A stretch of 64,000 nt of DNA from Chaetoderma sp. LZ-2023a (Eukaryota; Mollusca; Caudofoveata; Chaetodermatida; Chaetodermatidae): assembly GCA_034401795.1 (NCBI GenBank), contig CM067367.1, positions 32,022,942 through 32,086,941 on the forward strand, given 5' to 3'. The notes beneath the pieces were generated by a model. The model was given only the letters and a program-made list of their open reading frames with translations, was not told the DNA's origin and made no database searches. How positions within the stretch are numbered: the stretch's first letter is position 1; each line of letters opens with the position of its first letter. Positions 1 to 13,700 of the stretch are shown in pieces. The translations under genes and the position numbers were made by a program.

Positions 1-439
1 GGCAGGACGATGTGTCTTTTCAGACCTGGACCCCAAATAAGGCATTGTTGCGGATCAACTAAATATTCTGCACAAATCACAACATTCACAAACAAAGAAA
101 TCAGGGCACTTTTCAAAAACGACATTTTGGTGTATGTTTCAAAATCGTGAATTTGATTTCCGCCATGTGCTGCTGCTGTCAAACTTGTGGCACGCTTTGG
201 AGCGAAGAATTTCATTGGCTGAAGCTTTAATGAGAAAGGCCAATCAAAAAGAGTCACAGATCGCGTCCAAACTTTACTCGCCTCGCCAATCTCCGCTAAT
301 TTTCAAAATGTCATTTACGACAATTCTCAAATTCCTGTTTACAAAATTGGTCTTGTTCTGTAATTAATGTTTATTCTGATATTTATTGTGTAAACTCCTT
401 AAATTAATGGAGAAAATACCGAATTTAAATATAAACCTT

Positions 440-620
440 TAAGGTGACGGCGGGAGTGAAGCGCATTAGTAGAACCGAGGCGCATGTGCATTATCGTCCT
501 TTCTCGCAATTTATCGTGCTGGACGTGAGGTCGCCATTACCGTTCTGCGAGAATTGGGACGTGATTTCGCTAAAACCTTCGCCTACGGAAGTTGAAAGCG
601 TCTACTGCTAGGATCCGAGG
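440..620 (+). promoter_or_regulatory. Candidate promoter / noncoding first exon of BANP
   Basis: A GC-richer, CpG-containing patch in otherwise AT-rich DNA, about 1 kb upstream of the first coding exon. It holds TTCTCGC (501-507) and the palindrome TTCTGCGAGAA (543-553), which is one base short of the BANP motif TCTCGCGAGA, plus a CGGAAG ETS-like word near 576. An inverted CCAAT box (ATTGG) lies near 215. The first coding exon opens right after an acceptor AG, so a 5' noncoding exon must lie upstream; this patch is the best candidate. No TATA box or donor site could be fixed. Confidence 0.35.
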
Positions 621-1059
621 TTTGAAAGACACCAACTTATCACCTGCCAAATTTGATTTGATTGACAACACCTTTACATTACTGGCAATTTTACAATCAA
701 TATTTGTCACGCCCTAGCAAACCCACACTGATCACGTCGTTTAATCAAGTTTGTTAGGATTATTTTAATTTTTTTATCACAAAAATTCGTCTGCTAAAAA
801 TAGACTACACCTAAAGCGTAAACAAATAGTAAAAAAAGCTTGTACGGAATTGTGTATTCCTCAGACTCTAAGAAGTAACCTATCGATCAATAATGGTCTC
901 ACTAGTTTAACATCATTTTTAGTATGTGGCATGCCATGTAGAGCCACGCCCACCTTGATGATAGTCATACACTAACCCTCACTCAAGAGGTCTATGCCGA
1001 GTAAATTTTGAAAGCACCGTCCATGAGATAGTAATCGTTAATCACGATTCATATGACAG

Positions 1060-1156
1060 TAGTCCACAGAGGGACTACGATGGACTCGCTCTGCTCAGCA
1101 CGTAGTGGCTGAGTCCTGGGAGTCCATCGTAGTCAACGTAGTCCCTGTGTGGACTA
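1060..1156. mobile_element. 97-bp MULE-like MITE with perfect 9-bp target duplication
   Basis: The left end TAGTCCACAGAGGGACTACG is mirrored at the right end, and a short spacer separates the arms. Both sides carry ATATGACAG (1051-1059 and 1157-1165), an exact 9-bp duplication. Nine-base duplications are typical of Mutator-like transposases. Confidence 0.75.
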
Positions 1157-1621
1157 ATATGACAGATCCCTAGTCACAGCCAATAGTCAGGAAATGTAAT
1201 GGAAATAGAGGTTTTCAGAGTACCCCTGTGACCAGCTTGATTGTAAATACCATAGATATTGTATATAAGTTGGCTAGATTGCTCATGCGCATACCCTGAC
1301 TATGGGCCTAGTTGTCGACTTGTCGCTACCACGGATGACTCAAGCTCAGTAAATTGCAATTGTTCACCATTAAACAGGGCTTCTCCTAGTGGAAGTATGG
1401 GAGTCCTATGCTCCCAAAGTTCATGTTTAGACTCCCCCAAAAGGACTTCCTCTTTTTTGGCCCTGACATCTCTAAACACAATGTTTTAAACCAAATTACT
1501 TGTATTTGAACCATTTTAGACTTCCATGTTTCTTGCTTGGACTCCCATTAGCTTAGCGGAAGGCCTACTATTAAAGTGTTAATTTCTTGCCCTGGTCTTT
1601 ATTTACCATGTTTATTTCTAG

Positions 1622-1787
1622 ATGATGAATGACGGTGATGCGGTTGTAACTGAATCGCTTGGACCTGGACAGATTGCTATTCAAATTGTGTCTGACCATG
1701 GTCAAATTGTTGACACATGTACAGGATCATTGTCAGATGCAGATCTTCATACAAACCCAGAGCCAGATGGTTCTGATGCTGATCCAG
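1622..1787 (+). CDS. BANP: BANP coding exon 1 (residues 1-56)
   Basis: Acceptor TTTCTAG directly precedes ATGATG; donor CAG|GTTTGT. It encodes MMNDGDAVV... followed by an acidic, Asp-rich stretch. One base (phase 1) carries into the next exon. The N-terminal segment is weakly conserved in this family, so the start rests on the MM start and on the next exons continuing in frame. Confidence 0.9.
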
Positions 1788-4700
1788 GTTTGTAGCCAAA
1801 TAATTGTGATTGATTAATCCTTTATCCCTTTAACACTCATATCAGCCAAAAGCGGCTTCTGTAGTGGTCTTGGGAAATGTCCATTTGCAGAGCAAGAGAA
1901 GAAAATTTTTGAAAATTTACCACAGGAATGACTGGCTCGATAACCGAGCCAGTCATTCCAGTAGTAAATTTTCAAAAAGTGTATTCTCTTGCTCTGCAAA
2001 TGGACATTTTCTATGAGAAAATTGAGATTTTCTTGAATAAAAATTCAAGGGTTAATGGTCAAGATAGCAAAGATATACTTTCCGCAATAGCCTTAAAAAA
2101 TTTCTTTAATTTGCAGGCCAAGAGAAGATAATTTCCCTGGAATGCCTGACAAGATGACCAAGCCAGCGATTCCAGTGAGAACTGAGAAAGTTAAAAAAGT
2201 TTTCTGGGCTTTGCAAAATGGCCATGAGCTAAGCAAAAATATAGATTTTTTGGATTGCGTTTAACAATTAAAGTGTTACTCAGTGTATAAACCTAAGCCA
2301 GAGACAAGTAACTTTTGGCATATGCTTAAACCTTTAACAACTCAAGCCATCCTAAAACGGCTTCGACAGTAGTCTTGGGAAATATCTACATGTATTTGCA
2401 GACCAAGACTTTCTGAAAATTCCCAATGGAAATACTGGCTCAATAAACAAGTTTCCAAATTTCCAAATTTCCAACATTTCAGTGGTAAGTTTTCAGAAAT
2501 CGTCATTTCATGTCTGCAAATCGACATTTTCTATGAGAAAATTAAAATATAATTTTTAAAATTTTGATAGTTAACGCTTTGAAAGTCATGTCGGCCAAAA
2601 ATAGCTTCAGCAGTGGTCTTGAGAAATGTCCATTTGCCGACCAAGAGATGTGTATTTTTGAAAATTTACCACTGGAATGACTGGCTCGAGTATTGCAGTG
2701 GTAAATTTTCAAAAATAGTTTTCTTGGTCTGCAAATGGACATTTTCTATGAGGAAAATCAAATTTGAACAAATTCAAGGCTTAGTGGGTTAATAGGTAGA
2801 TTCTGCTCTAAAACATATCCAAGGAGTCTCAATATTAAGGAAGCAATGTATTTAACTCTCTATATAAAGCACACTTAGGTGTAAAGGACAGTTTTTCATG
2901 AGCCACAATGTGTCCTTTATAGACAAGTTAGACCGTCTTTAACCATTTAACACTCGAACTGGCCAAAACCAGCTTCACGTGGTGTTGAGAAATGTCTTTT
3001 TGCAGACCATGCAAAAGAGGCCTTTTTTAAATTTACTATTTGAATGAATTGTGGGGATAACTGAGGCTAGTCATTTTAATGATAAATCGTCAAAAATAGT
3101 ACATGTATTGCCAATTAACAGTTTAGAACTATGAGAAAATTGAAATTTTCATGAGCAAATTTGAGGGTTAATTATAATATAGGGTTAATTTCTATTCTTT
3201 TATTTTACTAAATTCTTCCATGAGTCACTCGAGCTAAACTTACATGATTATCTATGTATGTACTAGTATTATCAACCAATATCAATCCCAATTTATCACA
3301 ATCCGGGGAAGTTAATGAGTAAAATACAGAAACTACCAGTAAGGAGTTGCCTCCCCTTGTATATGTCTTCCATCTTCAGAGTTTAAATGGAACTAAAAGG
3401 GAGATAACTCTTCGTAATAATTTATATTTAAAATTATTCCGCGATAGGTTGTCTCCCTTCTTCCAGTGATAAACACAAGTAAATAGATATTTAGATACAA
3501 CAATGTGTGAGTTGATCATATGTCTAGGAAAAAACTTATTACTTGCGGAGTCCCTCCATCCATTCATCTTGTGACAGCCATATATTTGTGTGTGTCTGTT
3601 TTTCTCGCTAATTTAGGTCTGTACATATCTTTTATTTTGAGCAGGGCTTCATTATTGAGGAGAGATGTTACTCTCGCTCACGCGGCTCGCCTAACTTTTA
3701 TTCCTAGGAGTGCAATTAATAGCTCCCCTCAAATTTCAAAACATAAATAACAATGGGGGGATCACTCGCCTAGCACTGATCATATAGAGTAATTTTTAGC
3801 CCACCAGGATATTCGAGAAATAAGTGCTGTTTGAGTCGATATATATTAACCATTTAATGGCCAAGCCGGCCAAAATGTCTGTTTGCGGGCCAAGAGCAGA
3901 CTATTTTTGACAATTTACCACTGGAATGACTAATCATTTTGGCTTGCAAAAGACGTTGAGTAAGAAAATATTTTGATTGTCTTGAACAAATTTAGCTAGT
4001 AAAGGGTTAATGGAACTATATATTGAAGAAGCACAATAGTTTTTTTGGTTAGTCCATCATGAATGTATTGTACCTTACCGGTTTCCCTATATGCAGATTT
4101 TCTGGGGGTTTTCTTGATAATGTGGATATTGATGAAGTTATACGTATGTACGTTGGTTAAGTGAGGAAGTGACCTATTTTGTCGGGTTTCAAAATTGTCA
4201 ATTCTGTCTGAAAGGCCCAAAACAGATGTACTATTCTTTGTAGGGTAGGTAATATTCGTAATTTTTCTCTGACATTTCCTCTTTTTGCTCTTTAGACCAT
4301 TCTCATGCCTGAACATAAACACTCCTAGATGGATTTTGATTGTGGCATGGAATTGTGTAATATAAATTAGTTTAAATAGTATGTGTATGTCTGCTCTAAT
4401 TGGCTTTTTTCATGAACACTTGACATGCTTGATTTAAAGGGAGTTAAGTATGAATTTTGGATATGCTCAATCATCAAGGAGAGACAGAGTTACCCAACTG
4501 TGTATGCATATATGACATTAAATTTTTTGAAAACATGTATATATACACATTTTTATTTGTATCATATTTTTGTTGTTATTTTCCATCTAGATGATCCTGG
4601 CGAACCACAGGCAAAACGATTAAAAATCAGTACAGACTGTGATCTGGACGAGTTAGATATGACAGACAATACATCACTAAAGGTACAGTGAGAATATATT

Positions 4701-7700
4701 ATAATCATGCCTGTTCTACTGGACTAACCCTAACCTCTAAAACAAGCTTCTAAGTAGCTAGATTACAGGATCACGCCACAACTCTATCCCTGACCCTGAC
4801 CCTCTTTAGAACTAACTGTGTATTTCAAATTCGCACAATGGCTGTATTCGACTGGGCAAGATTAATGGCTCCCCCGACAATATATCTAGAGTTATTTACT
4901 TTACGAAAAGTCTCAGTCGAATACAGCCATTGGGTGCCCTAGAATCCATATATATGTACCTCTTCCAAATGTTGGCATAATAGCTGACGGGCATGAAAAT
5001 GGTCCACATTTCATAATATGCGCTACAATTCTACTATTTAAATTATCATGTACATGTACATTTTGTAGATAAATGCCATGCAAATTACCCCCCCCCCCCC
5101 AACACGCTTTGCGAAAGTGAAATGATTACGTGTATGTTCTTGATTGCATAAAGGTTCTCATGTCTGAATCTGTCTTAGTAGCAATGTGTTGTTTAAACAT
5201 TGATTTTCATTCCATAGCTTAGCATCTAGTCTGAGTAATCGAAGCTGATTTGGATCAGTGTGCTAATGAAAATTGGTGCATGTAAGCTGATCATATGTCA
5301 AGGAAGAAGCTATGTTACAGTTAATTTCTTTATTAGTCCATACATCATTATGGCCACCTCGTTTGCAGACCACACATGCCAGGTTTTTTTTAATGACTAA
5401 CTCGGTTATATTTACAGATCAAAAGACAACTATTTTTGTAAATCTACCACAGGAATAACTGGTTCATTCCAGTAGTAAATTTCCAAATATTGTCATCAAG
5501 TGTTTGAATGGATGTTCCTCAAGAGAACACCAGAGGCCATTTTTGACAGCTTTCATGCCTTTGCCGTAAGATTGTATAACAAGGAACAGTCTATTATCCA
5601 GATATAATCGCTAAAATCATCAGGATCGAAATCATGATATGGTTGGCATGTCGAATACACAATGTCATTCTCTCTTTACTCTAACCGTTTTTGTTTTTCA
5701 GCAAATATTGTTTAATATTAACAAGGCTGTGTGTTTAAGATTGGATAGCATTGAGTTGGACATGAGGCAATTTGAAACAAAACTCAAAGGAATTGATGAT
5801 AAGATGGATCAGGTGATCGGCATGCTGGAGAAACAGAACATGAACGCTCGACTCATCAATCTAAAGCGAGGGTACAGTACCGCTCATAATGGAGGATTCC
5901 TTTTTATCCATCAATCATATAATGTCATAATCAACTACGTGATGTGTAGGCTGACGTCATAATCAATTACGTCATGAATGACGTAGTTTGATGACAGACT
6001 AAGCGTTGGTGTACAAATTCTATGCCTAGATACTATTTAACATGTTTAGTAAACATGCTGTTGAATATTTCAAAACTGATTTGACTGAGGACTGTTGCTG
6101 CCATAGGCAGCAACAGCACCCAGTCAAATTAGTTTCAAACTATTCAACAGCTTACCTGTATAGTTTTCTGGAAAATGATCGTCATGGAGTTCAGGGATCG
6201 AGTTTTACAGGGACATTGTATTACAGTAACTAATTAACCACTTTTTGTTTTAGAAATATGTTAACCATCACCAGTTAACGTGTATATGGATTCACAATGG
6301 CTGTATTTGACTCAGATTTTTCCGTAAAGTAAATTTACTTGCGCAGTTGCCAAAATGTTCTCTGCAAACATAGCAGTCGACTGAAAAAACCCTAGCAGTA
6401 TGGGAGGTACAGAAACCGACTACGTCGCCTAAATGTTACTACCTTGTAAATAAAATCCACCTTTCAGCACTGCTCTCAGACAGTGAATGCTGAATAATAG
6501 TAAAATTCAGCTCCTAAGTCCCGCATTTTCATATTTAGCATCACGTGACATACTTCACGAAACGTGCCATACGTTTTGTCTCCGGCTTGTTTCGTGATCT
6601 GTTTTTTCCGGAAAATACCAACTGGGTCGAATAAAAATATACTCTATGGAGCCAGTATACTCTAACTTTTCATCCAGTCGAATACAACCAATGACACAAT
6701 AGCAATTAGCAGTGGCACATGTGGATTAATGAGCAAGCAAAGATTGCAGCCATAGGGAGTCATTTCACTCTTAAATTAATTAAATTGTCCCTTTTTCTAA
6801 GGTTATTGGTCAGAATCCACATTAACTATGCCAAGTTTGAAAACCTTCATGGGGCAGTTAACCCTTTGACCTTCACCTCCCATCAACAAATTCTTTATGA
6901 TGTAAAGATACTCTGTTGAACATTTTGAAACTAATTTGACAGGGAGATGTTGCTTCCATAGGCAGCAACAGCTTCCAGTAACATTAGTTTCAAAATATTC
7001 AACAGCTTTCCTGTATGTCATATGGGTTTCTTGAAACTCAGACACTGACATTTCAAAGGTTAAAGGGTTAATTATTTTGTCCAATTTATTTGCAGAATGT
7101 CACCGAATAATAAGCGTGGAGGCGCTGTTATTGTGGGATTGCCATCAGATGGAAATGGCCTCTCTCCAGGTATACATGTTTAGATTGATTGTGTGTTAGA
7201 TATTAATACCATAATTTAATCCAGTCTATCTTCACATTCTGTGAAATCTGCAATGTGAGTTTTGCCCAAAGATGGGTACTATCCCGACATATCCGTGTTG
7301 TCCACATGCACAGAGAAGAGACCAAGCATCAGGCAATTTCCTTGCTTGTTCTATTTGATGAGTGTCATTGCGTAGAACTTTATTAGCTCACCTGGCCAGA
7401 ATGGTCACGTGAGCTTTTGCCATGGCGACCGTCCGTCATCTGTCTGTCAATTTTTTCTTTAAATGACTTCTCAAGAACCACTGGGCCGATTTCAATTATA
7501 TTTGGCATGAAGCATCCTTAGGGCATAGAGATTCAAGTTTGTTAAAACAAAGGTGATCGGCCAATTTGGTCGGCGGCCATCTTGGATTGTGGCAGAATTT
7601 TAGAAATATCTTTAAAAATCTCCAAAACCGCTTGTGGGATCGATTCAAAACTAATGAAACATCATCATGGGCAAAAGGTGGACCAAGGTTGTTCAAAGGA

Positions 7701-10700
7701 ACTTGATTGGCTGAATACTTTGGCGGCAATCTTCATTATGTAAGCAAACTTGTTGACTTGTTGATGATTAAATGATTAATTATCCTAATAATATGGTGGA
7801 AATGGTGCATTTATAACATTTGATTGATTTTATATTCTGTGCAGTACTACAGTTATAACAGTTTGGATCAGTACAAAATTCCAAGGATCTGTGAATTTTC
7901 TGGTGTCCTCATCTGTATGGATCACCATTAAAAAAAGGTTAATTTCTACTCCTTCCAGATAGCTGTCATTTTACTCATTTAGCATGGCTTTTGTTGTAGA
8001 TCACAGAACAGGGCTTTTCAGTTGCATATCGAGACTAGACGTATTTAAAGGGAGATAATTCTGGACTATCTTAATTGTTATCAGGGGAATTAATATAAAA
8101 CTTGGGTATCAAAATCAAAGTTTAACATTTCCTTTCCTTTCAATTATCATGTTATGTGTGATAATTTATTATAAAAATAAAAATTATCAATATATGTTTT
8201 TAGAACAATACATGACCAAGATTCAACACAATACTTGAATTTGCTTTTAAAAGCACTTTAATTCAGGATTTGCTTTTTAAGGTTCTTAACAGTTCTTGGT
8301 TTTACCAAACTAACCAGAAAATGCTTGAACAGTAAAATAAAATCTATGAAAACCTATATACATGTGTTTTCACGAAACTTTTATTTCTGTTAAGCTAAAA
8401 GTACTTGATGTGACGTCAGAATGACTGGTCACGATTTGTCAAGAAAACCTAATATATTTGAATAGTGAAAGTCCATTTTCAGGCCAAGAGAAGACTATTT
8501 TTGAAAATCAGTCATTGGAATTATTGACTCAGTTATCTCGAACTCAGCTAGTCATTTCATCACTGGTAGAATTTAAAAATACATGTCAGCTTCTCTTGAC
8601 CTGTAAACGGATATTTCTCAGGACCACTGCAGTGGACACTTTTGGCCGGCTTGACCCGTAAAGGGTTAATTAACCCTTTAACACTCCAGCCAAGCAAAAC
8701 TGTTTCAGTAGTGGGCTTGAGAAATATCCATTTGCAGACCAAAAGAAACCCTTTTTGAAAATTTACCACTGGAATGACTGGCTCGCTAACTGAGCCAGTC
8801 ATTCCAGCGGTAAATTTTCAAAAATAATCTTCTGTTTGTCTCCAAATAGTTTTAATTTTCTTGAACAAATTTAAGGTTTAAAGGGTTAATATTCATTTAG
8901 TATATTATTATGTGTATGTGTGTACTTATTTACAGATAGCCTGGGTTTGAGCGATGCCGCTTCTGTTCATGGCTTAGGACCTAATGTGACGTTAATAACT
9001 CTCAATACAGAGGGTAAGTAACTCTTTTGTCTGTATAAATTTGAGTTGGTTCTTTGGGGTCCGAAGTACCTATAGATTTGGTGGTCAAAATGTTGCGGGG
9101 GGCTCAATGGAGGTATCTCACCTGTCGTTCAGGTATCTAACGTTATAATTAAACACTATAATTGTTAGATGACAGTGGCTGATGTAACAATCAGATTGAA
9201 GTAGGCCTGGCAGGAAAGTTCCTAAGTCATGTTAGTAGCAGGTGACCGAAGGTGTCTGAATGGAGGAATCTAGTTTTAGCTATTCCATGCCCATCTTTAT
9301 CTAAGCTCCACCCACACTTCGCCCATGTTGGGATTAATCGATCCCTAAACTCGCTGAATATCAATTTCTAGAAAACTACATGTAAGCTGTTCAATATTTT
9401 GAAACTAATTTGACTGGGCGCTGTTGCTGCCATACAGCTGCCTATGGCAGCAACAACTCCCAGTCAAATTGGTTTCAAAACATTCAACAGCATATTTATT
9501 AAATAGTAAAGAGATACAATTTGTACAACGCTTAGTGTGTCACCAATTATGTGTTCGTGGCGAGCTTAGCTAAGTCATTTATGACATAATTGATTATGAC
9601 ATCATCTTACACGTCAGGCATGTCAAAATTGCGTAACCCATTTTTTAGCTCGCGCAAAGGTTATGCAAAAATTCCTTGCGCAGCCTATTTTTGGGCTACG
9701 CAGTTTTTGTACTTTGTACATAAATATGTTGAAAAGGTTACGCAAAATGAAATGGGTTACCTAAAATAAATTTGCATGACCCCCAAAATGGGTTACACAC
9801 ATTTTCAATTTTGACAGGCCTGCATATCACGTACATGGAGTTGATTATGACGTCATATGGTTGACTGATAAATCGGATTCATTCATTGTATATGTGGTTG
9901 ATGAATTTAATAAACAGCCTGCTGAATATTTTAAAACTAATTTAACTCGGAGCTGTTGCTACCATAGGCATTATGGCAGCAACAGCTCGCAGTCAAATTA
10001 ATTTCAAAATATTCAATAAACTTACCTTAAGTGTTACCTTGAAGTTGAGGTGCTTGGAAATCAGAGGTCAATGTTAAAATCGATTCAAATACTTTTCAAA
10101 TATTGTCTAGAAATGGGTGTGACATGGCTAGAAATTGGTGTGTCATAGCTAGAAATGGGTGTGACATAGCTAGAAATGGGCATGACATAGTTAGAAATGG
10201 GTGTGACATAGCTAGAAATGGGTGTGACATAGCAAGAAATGGGTGTGACATAGCTAGAAATGGATGTGACAGCTAGAAATGGGTGTGGCAGCTAGAAATG
10301 GGTGTGACATAGCTAGAAATGGATGTATCATAGCTAGAAATGGGTGTGGCATAGCTAGAAATGGGCGTGGTAGCTAGAAATGGGCGTGATAGCTAGAAAT
10401 GGGTGTGGCATAGCTAGAAATGGATGTGACAGCTAGAAATGGGTGTAGCAGCTAGAAATGGGTGTGACATATTTAGAAATGGATGTATCATAGCTAGAAA
10501 TGGGTGTGGCATAGCTAGAAATGAGTGTGACATAGCTAGAAATGGGTGTGACATAGCTAGAAATGGGTGTGGCATAGCTAGAAATGGGTGTGACAGCTAG
10601 AAATGGATGTGACATAGCTAGAAATGGGTGTGACATAGCTAGAAATGGGTGTGACATAGCTAGAAATGAGTGTGACAGCTAGAAATGGGCGTGATAGCTA

Positions 10701-13700
10701 GAAATGGGCGTGATAGCTAGAAATGTGCATGACATAGCTAGAAATTGGAAGGGAATAGCTAGAAATGGATGTAGCATAGCTAGAAATGGGTGTGGCATAG
10801 CTAGAAATGGGTGTGACATAGCTAGAAATGGGTGTGGCATAGCTAGAAATGGGTGTGACATTGCTGGAAATGGGCAGGGAATAGCTAGAAATGGGTGTGA
10901 CATTGCTGGAAATGGGTGTGACATGGCTAGAAATGGGTGTGGCAGCTAAAAATGTGCATGACATAGCTAGAAATTGGAAGGTAATAGCTAGAAATGGGCG
11001 TTATAGCTAGAAATGGATGTGTGGCATACATGTAGCCAGAAATAGGTGTGACATTGCTGGAAATGGGAGTTATAGCTAGAAATGGATGTGGCATACATGT
11101 AGCTAGAAATGTGCCGGGAATAGCTAGAAATGGATGTGGCATAGCTAGAAATCGGTGTGACATAGCTAGAAATCAGTGCGACAGCTAGAAATGGGCGTGA
11201 CAGCTACAAGCAATGGACCCATTATTACAGAAATTGTGTTGCATTTCCAGATGATAGCTGAAGTTTGACTGAAGCCAGGGATCTTCTTTATTCTAAGTAA
11301 TGCTTTATCCCTTATTCTTTTGAATATTTAAAAATATAATTTAACTGGGAGCTGTTACAACAACAGATTCGAGTCCAATTAGTCTCTAAATATTTAACAG
11401 CTTTCCTGTAGAGTTGTTTTGAAATTTATTGATGGTGGCGTAGATTTCTTCCATCTGTGATAATATTGGTCATGTTGTTGTTCTTGTTAAGACTTTGAAC
11501 ATGACATGCCAGAAATCTGGCCTCGGTCATCAGAAGGCCCTATTAATCAAACAGTTAATGATCCTAATGTTTAATCATAAACATATTTATGTAAGGGCAG
11601 ATCTCAAGCCTTTATATATATGATCTATATATTGAAATTTGTGTATTCTTTTGTTATGAAATCAAGGTGGACATGGTCGCCACGGAAATACTGTAAGCTC
11701 ATTGTTCAAAGGTCTAGTAATTATTATCATGATTATTTATCGCAGAGGATTTTCCAAATGGCAGCTGGCTCGGCGATGAGAATAATCCGGAGATGAGAGT
11801 TAGAGTGCCTATTACACCAAGGTAACATAGAGGATCTGTGAAATCAGTGTAGTATGGATGGATCCGATCTATCGATCAAGCATATGATGTCATAATCAAT
11901 TACATGATATGTAGGTTGACGTCAAAATCAAACTGCATAGTGAATGGTGTAGCGAAGTCTGTCATGAACTCTTAAAAGTGAGTGATGTTTGCAAATTGTG
12001 CATGTCTTTACTACGTAATAACCATTCTGTTGAATATTTTGAAACTAATTTGACCGGGTGCTGTTGCTGCCAAATTAAGTTCAAAATATTCTGCAAATTA
12101 AGTTCAAATTATTGAAATGTACAGGCATTTTGGTTTGGAAATATTCTTAGTTATGTCTGAGCTGTACTGTACGTGTATGGATGTGTATTCGTGATTTCAG
12201 ACAGCCATTCAAGAATACGTTCATTACTCAACTGATTTTTAGATTTTAATGAAACTTGGTATATGCCTCAGTTATCATGGGCAGATGTGCCTTTTGAAGA
12301 CTTCGCCTAGTTTATAGGTCTAAGATTTTAGGTGAAGATGGACTTTTTAATGTAAAAACTCACAATTTCTGTCAATTTTCTCATAAGCACCATATCATAT
12401 AGAATCTCTTAAAATAATTTAATGAAACTTAGCACATACATTGTAGCTCCATAGTAGCTTCTTTATGATCGGGAGGTTAGATGTGTCTTTTGAAGGAGTC
12501 ACATTTATAGGTCCAAGATTTTGTGTGAAAATTGGCTTTTTAAGAATTGTATGTCTCCACTATTTAATAAACATGCTGTTGAATATTTTGAAACTAATTA
12601 GACTGGCTACTGTTGCTGCCATAGGCAGCAACAGCACCCAGTCAAATTAGTTTCAAAATATTCAACAGCTTACAATGTACCTGTATAGTTTTCTGGAAAT
12701 TGATAGTCAAGGAGTTCAGAGATTGATCGAGCGAGGTGTGGGTGGAACGTAGCTAGAGATGAGCGGGGCATAGGTAAAAAATGGAAATGTACATTTTTTG
12801 GGGTGGGGGGGAAAAATTTTAACCCTATTTATGAGCTGTACTGTACTTTTGCTTTTTCTCCCAGTGATCTGATACATATCCACTCTAACTGTCGTACACA
12901 AGAGAAAATGGCGCTCACACTTCTTGACTATTTATTTGATCGCGATACTCAAGCGGAATCCAATCTGTCAGGCATGGGAAAACACGGCAAGCAACAACTC
13001 GACCCGCTCATGATTTACGGAGTTAGATGTAAGTGTATAATCATGACAATGGATGGATTTGATCTGTAACTCAGGAATCTGACATCATTTTAATACATCA
13101 GTTGTTCCTTGCTGATGACACAATCAAATTGATATAAGTGTGGGACATCACATAATTGGTAATAATCTTTCACGAAATTGTCTGAATTGTAATATCTTCA
13201 GTGAATTTACAATTTAACCGCTTAGTGCTCAACTCGGCCAAAACCAGCCTTTGCAGTGGTCTTGAAAAATGTCTTTGTAGTACAAGAGAAGAATACGTTT
13301 GAAAACTTACCACTGGAATTACTTACTCTGTTATCGAGCCAGCCATTCCAGTGGTAAATTTTCACAATTACTCTTATAGGCCTGCAAATGGACATTCACT
13401 AGGCAAAAATTACGATAAATTTTTTGACAAACTCTGACCATTAAAGCGTTAAAGCTCTCAGTCAAACGAATTTCAAAATATTCAACATCTTAACTCTATA
13501 AGTGCCCTGAAATTTAGATTCTGGAAATTCAGGTGACAAAAATTCATGTTTCAAAGTTTCAAATCGATTCCGAATCATGTTTAACTCTTACCACTCTGAT
13601 GTCAATATTCTATCTTTTACTGTGTCAATAGCAAAGAAACGTGTTATTATTATTCAGCAATTTTGGTGGACGATGTTGCTGTCTACGACAGCACCATCTT

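Noticed and set aside
1259-1489. Small open frame with a Cys-rich start as an upstream exon of BANP
   Set aside because: No splice sites in phase with 1622 and no resemblance to BANP. It lies between a MITE and the acceptor of exon 1.
9600-9840. 8-bp target duplication around the nested hAT-like MITE
   Set aside because: The eight bases on either side (TTACACGT and CATATCAC) do not match.
10433-11163. Open frames on both strands with SHPFLAM or IARNGCD repeats
   Set aside because: They arise from a 21-bp unit without stops, inside a BANP intron, with no splice logic or domain.
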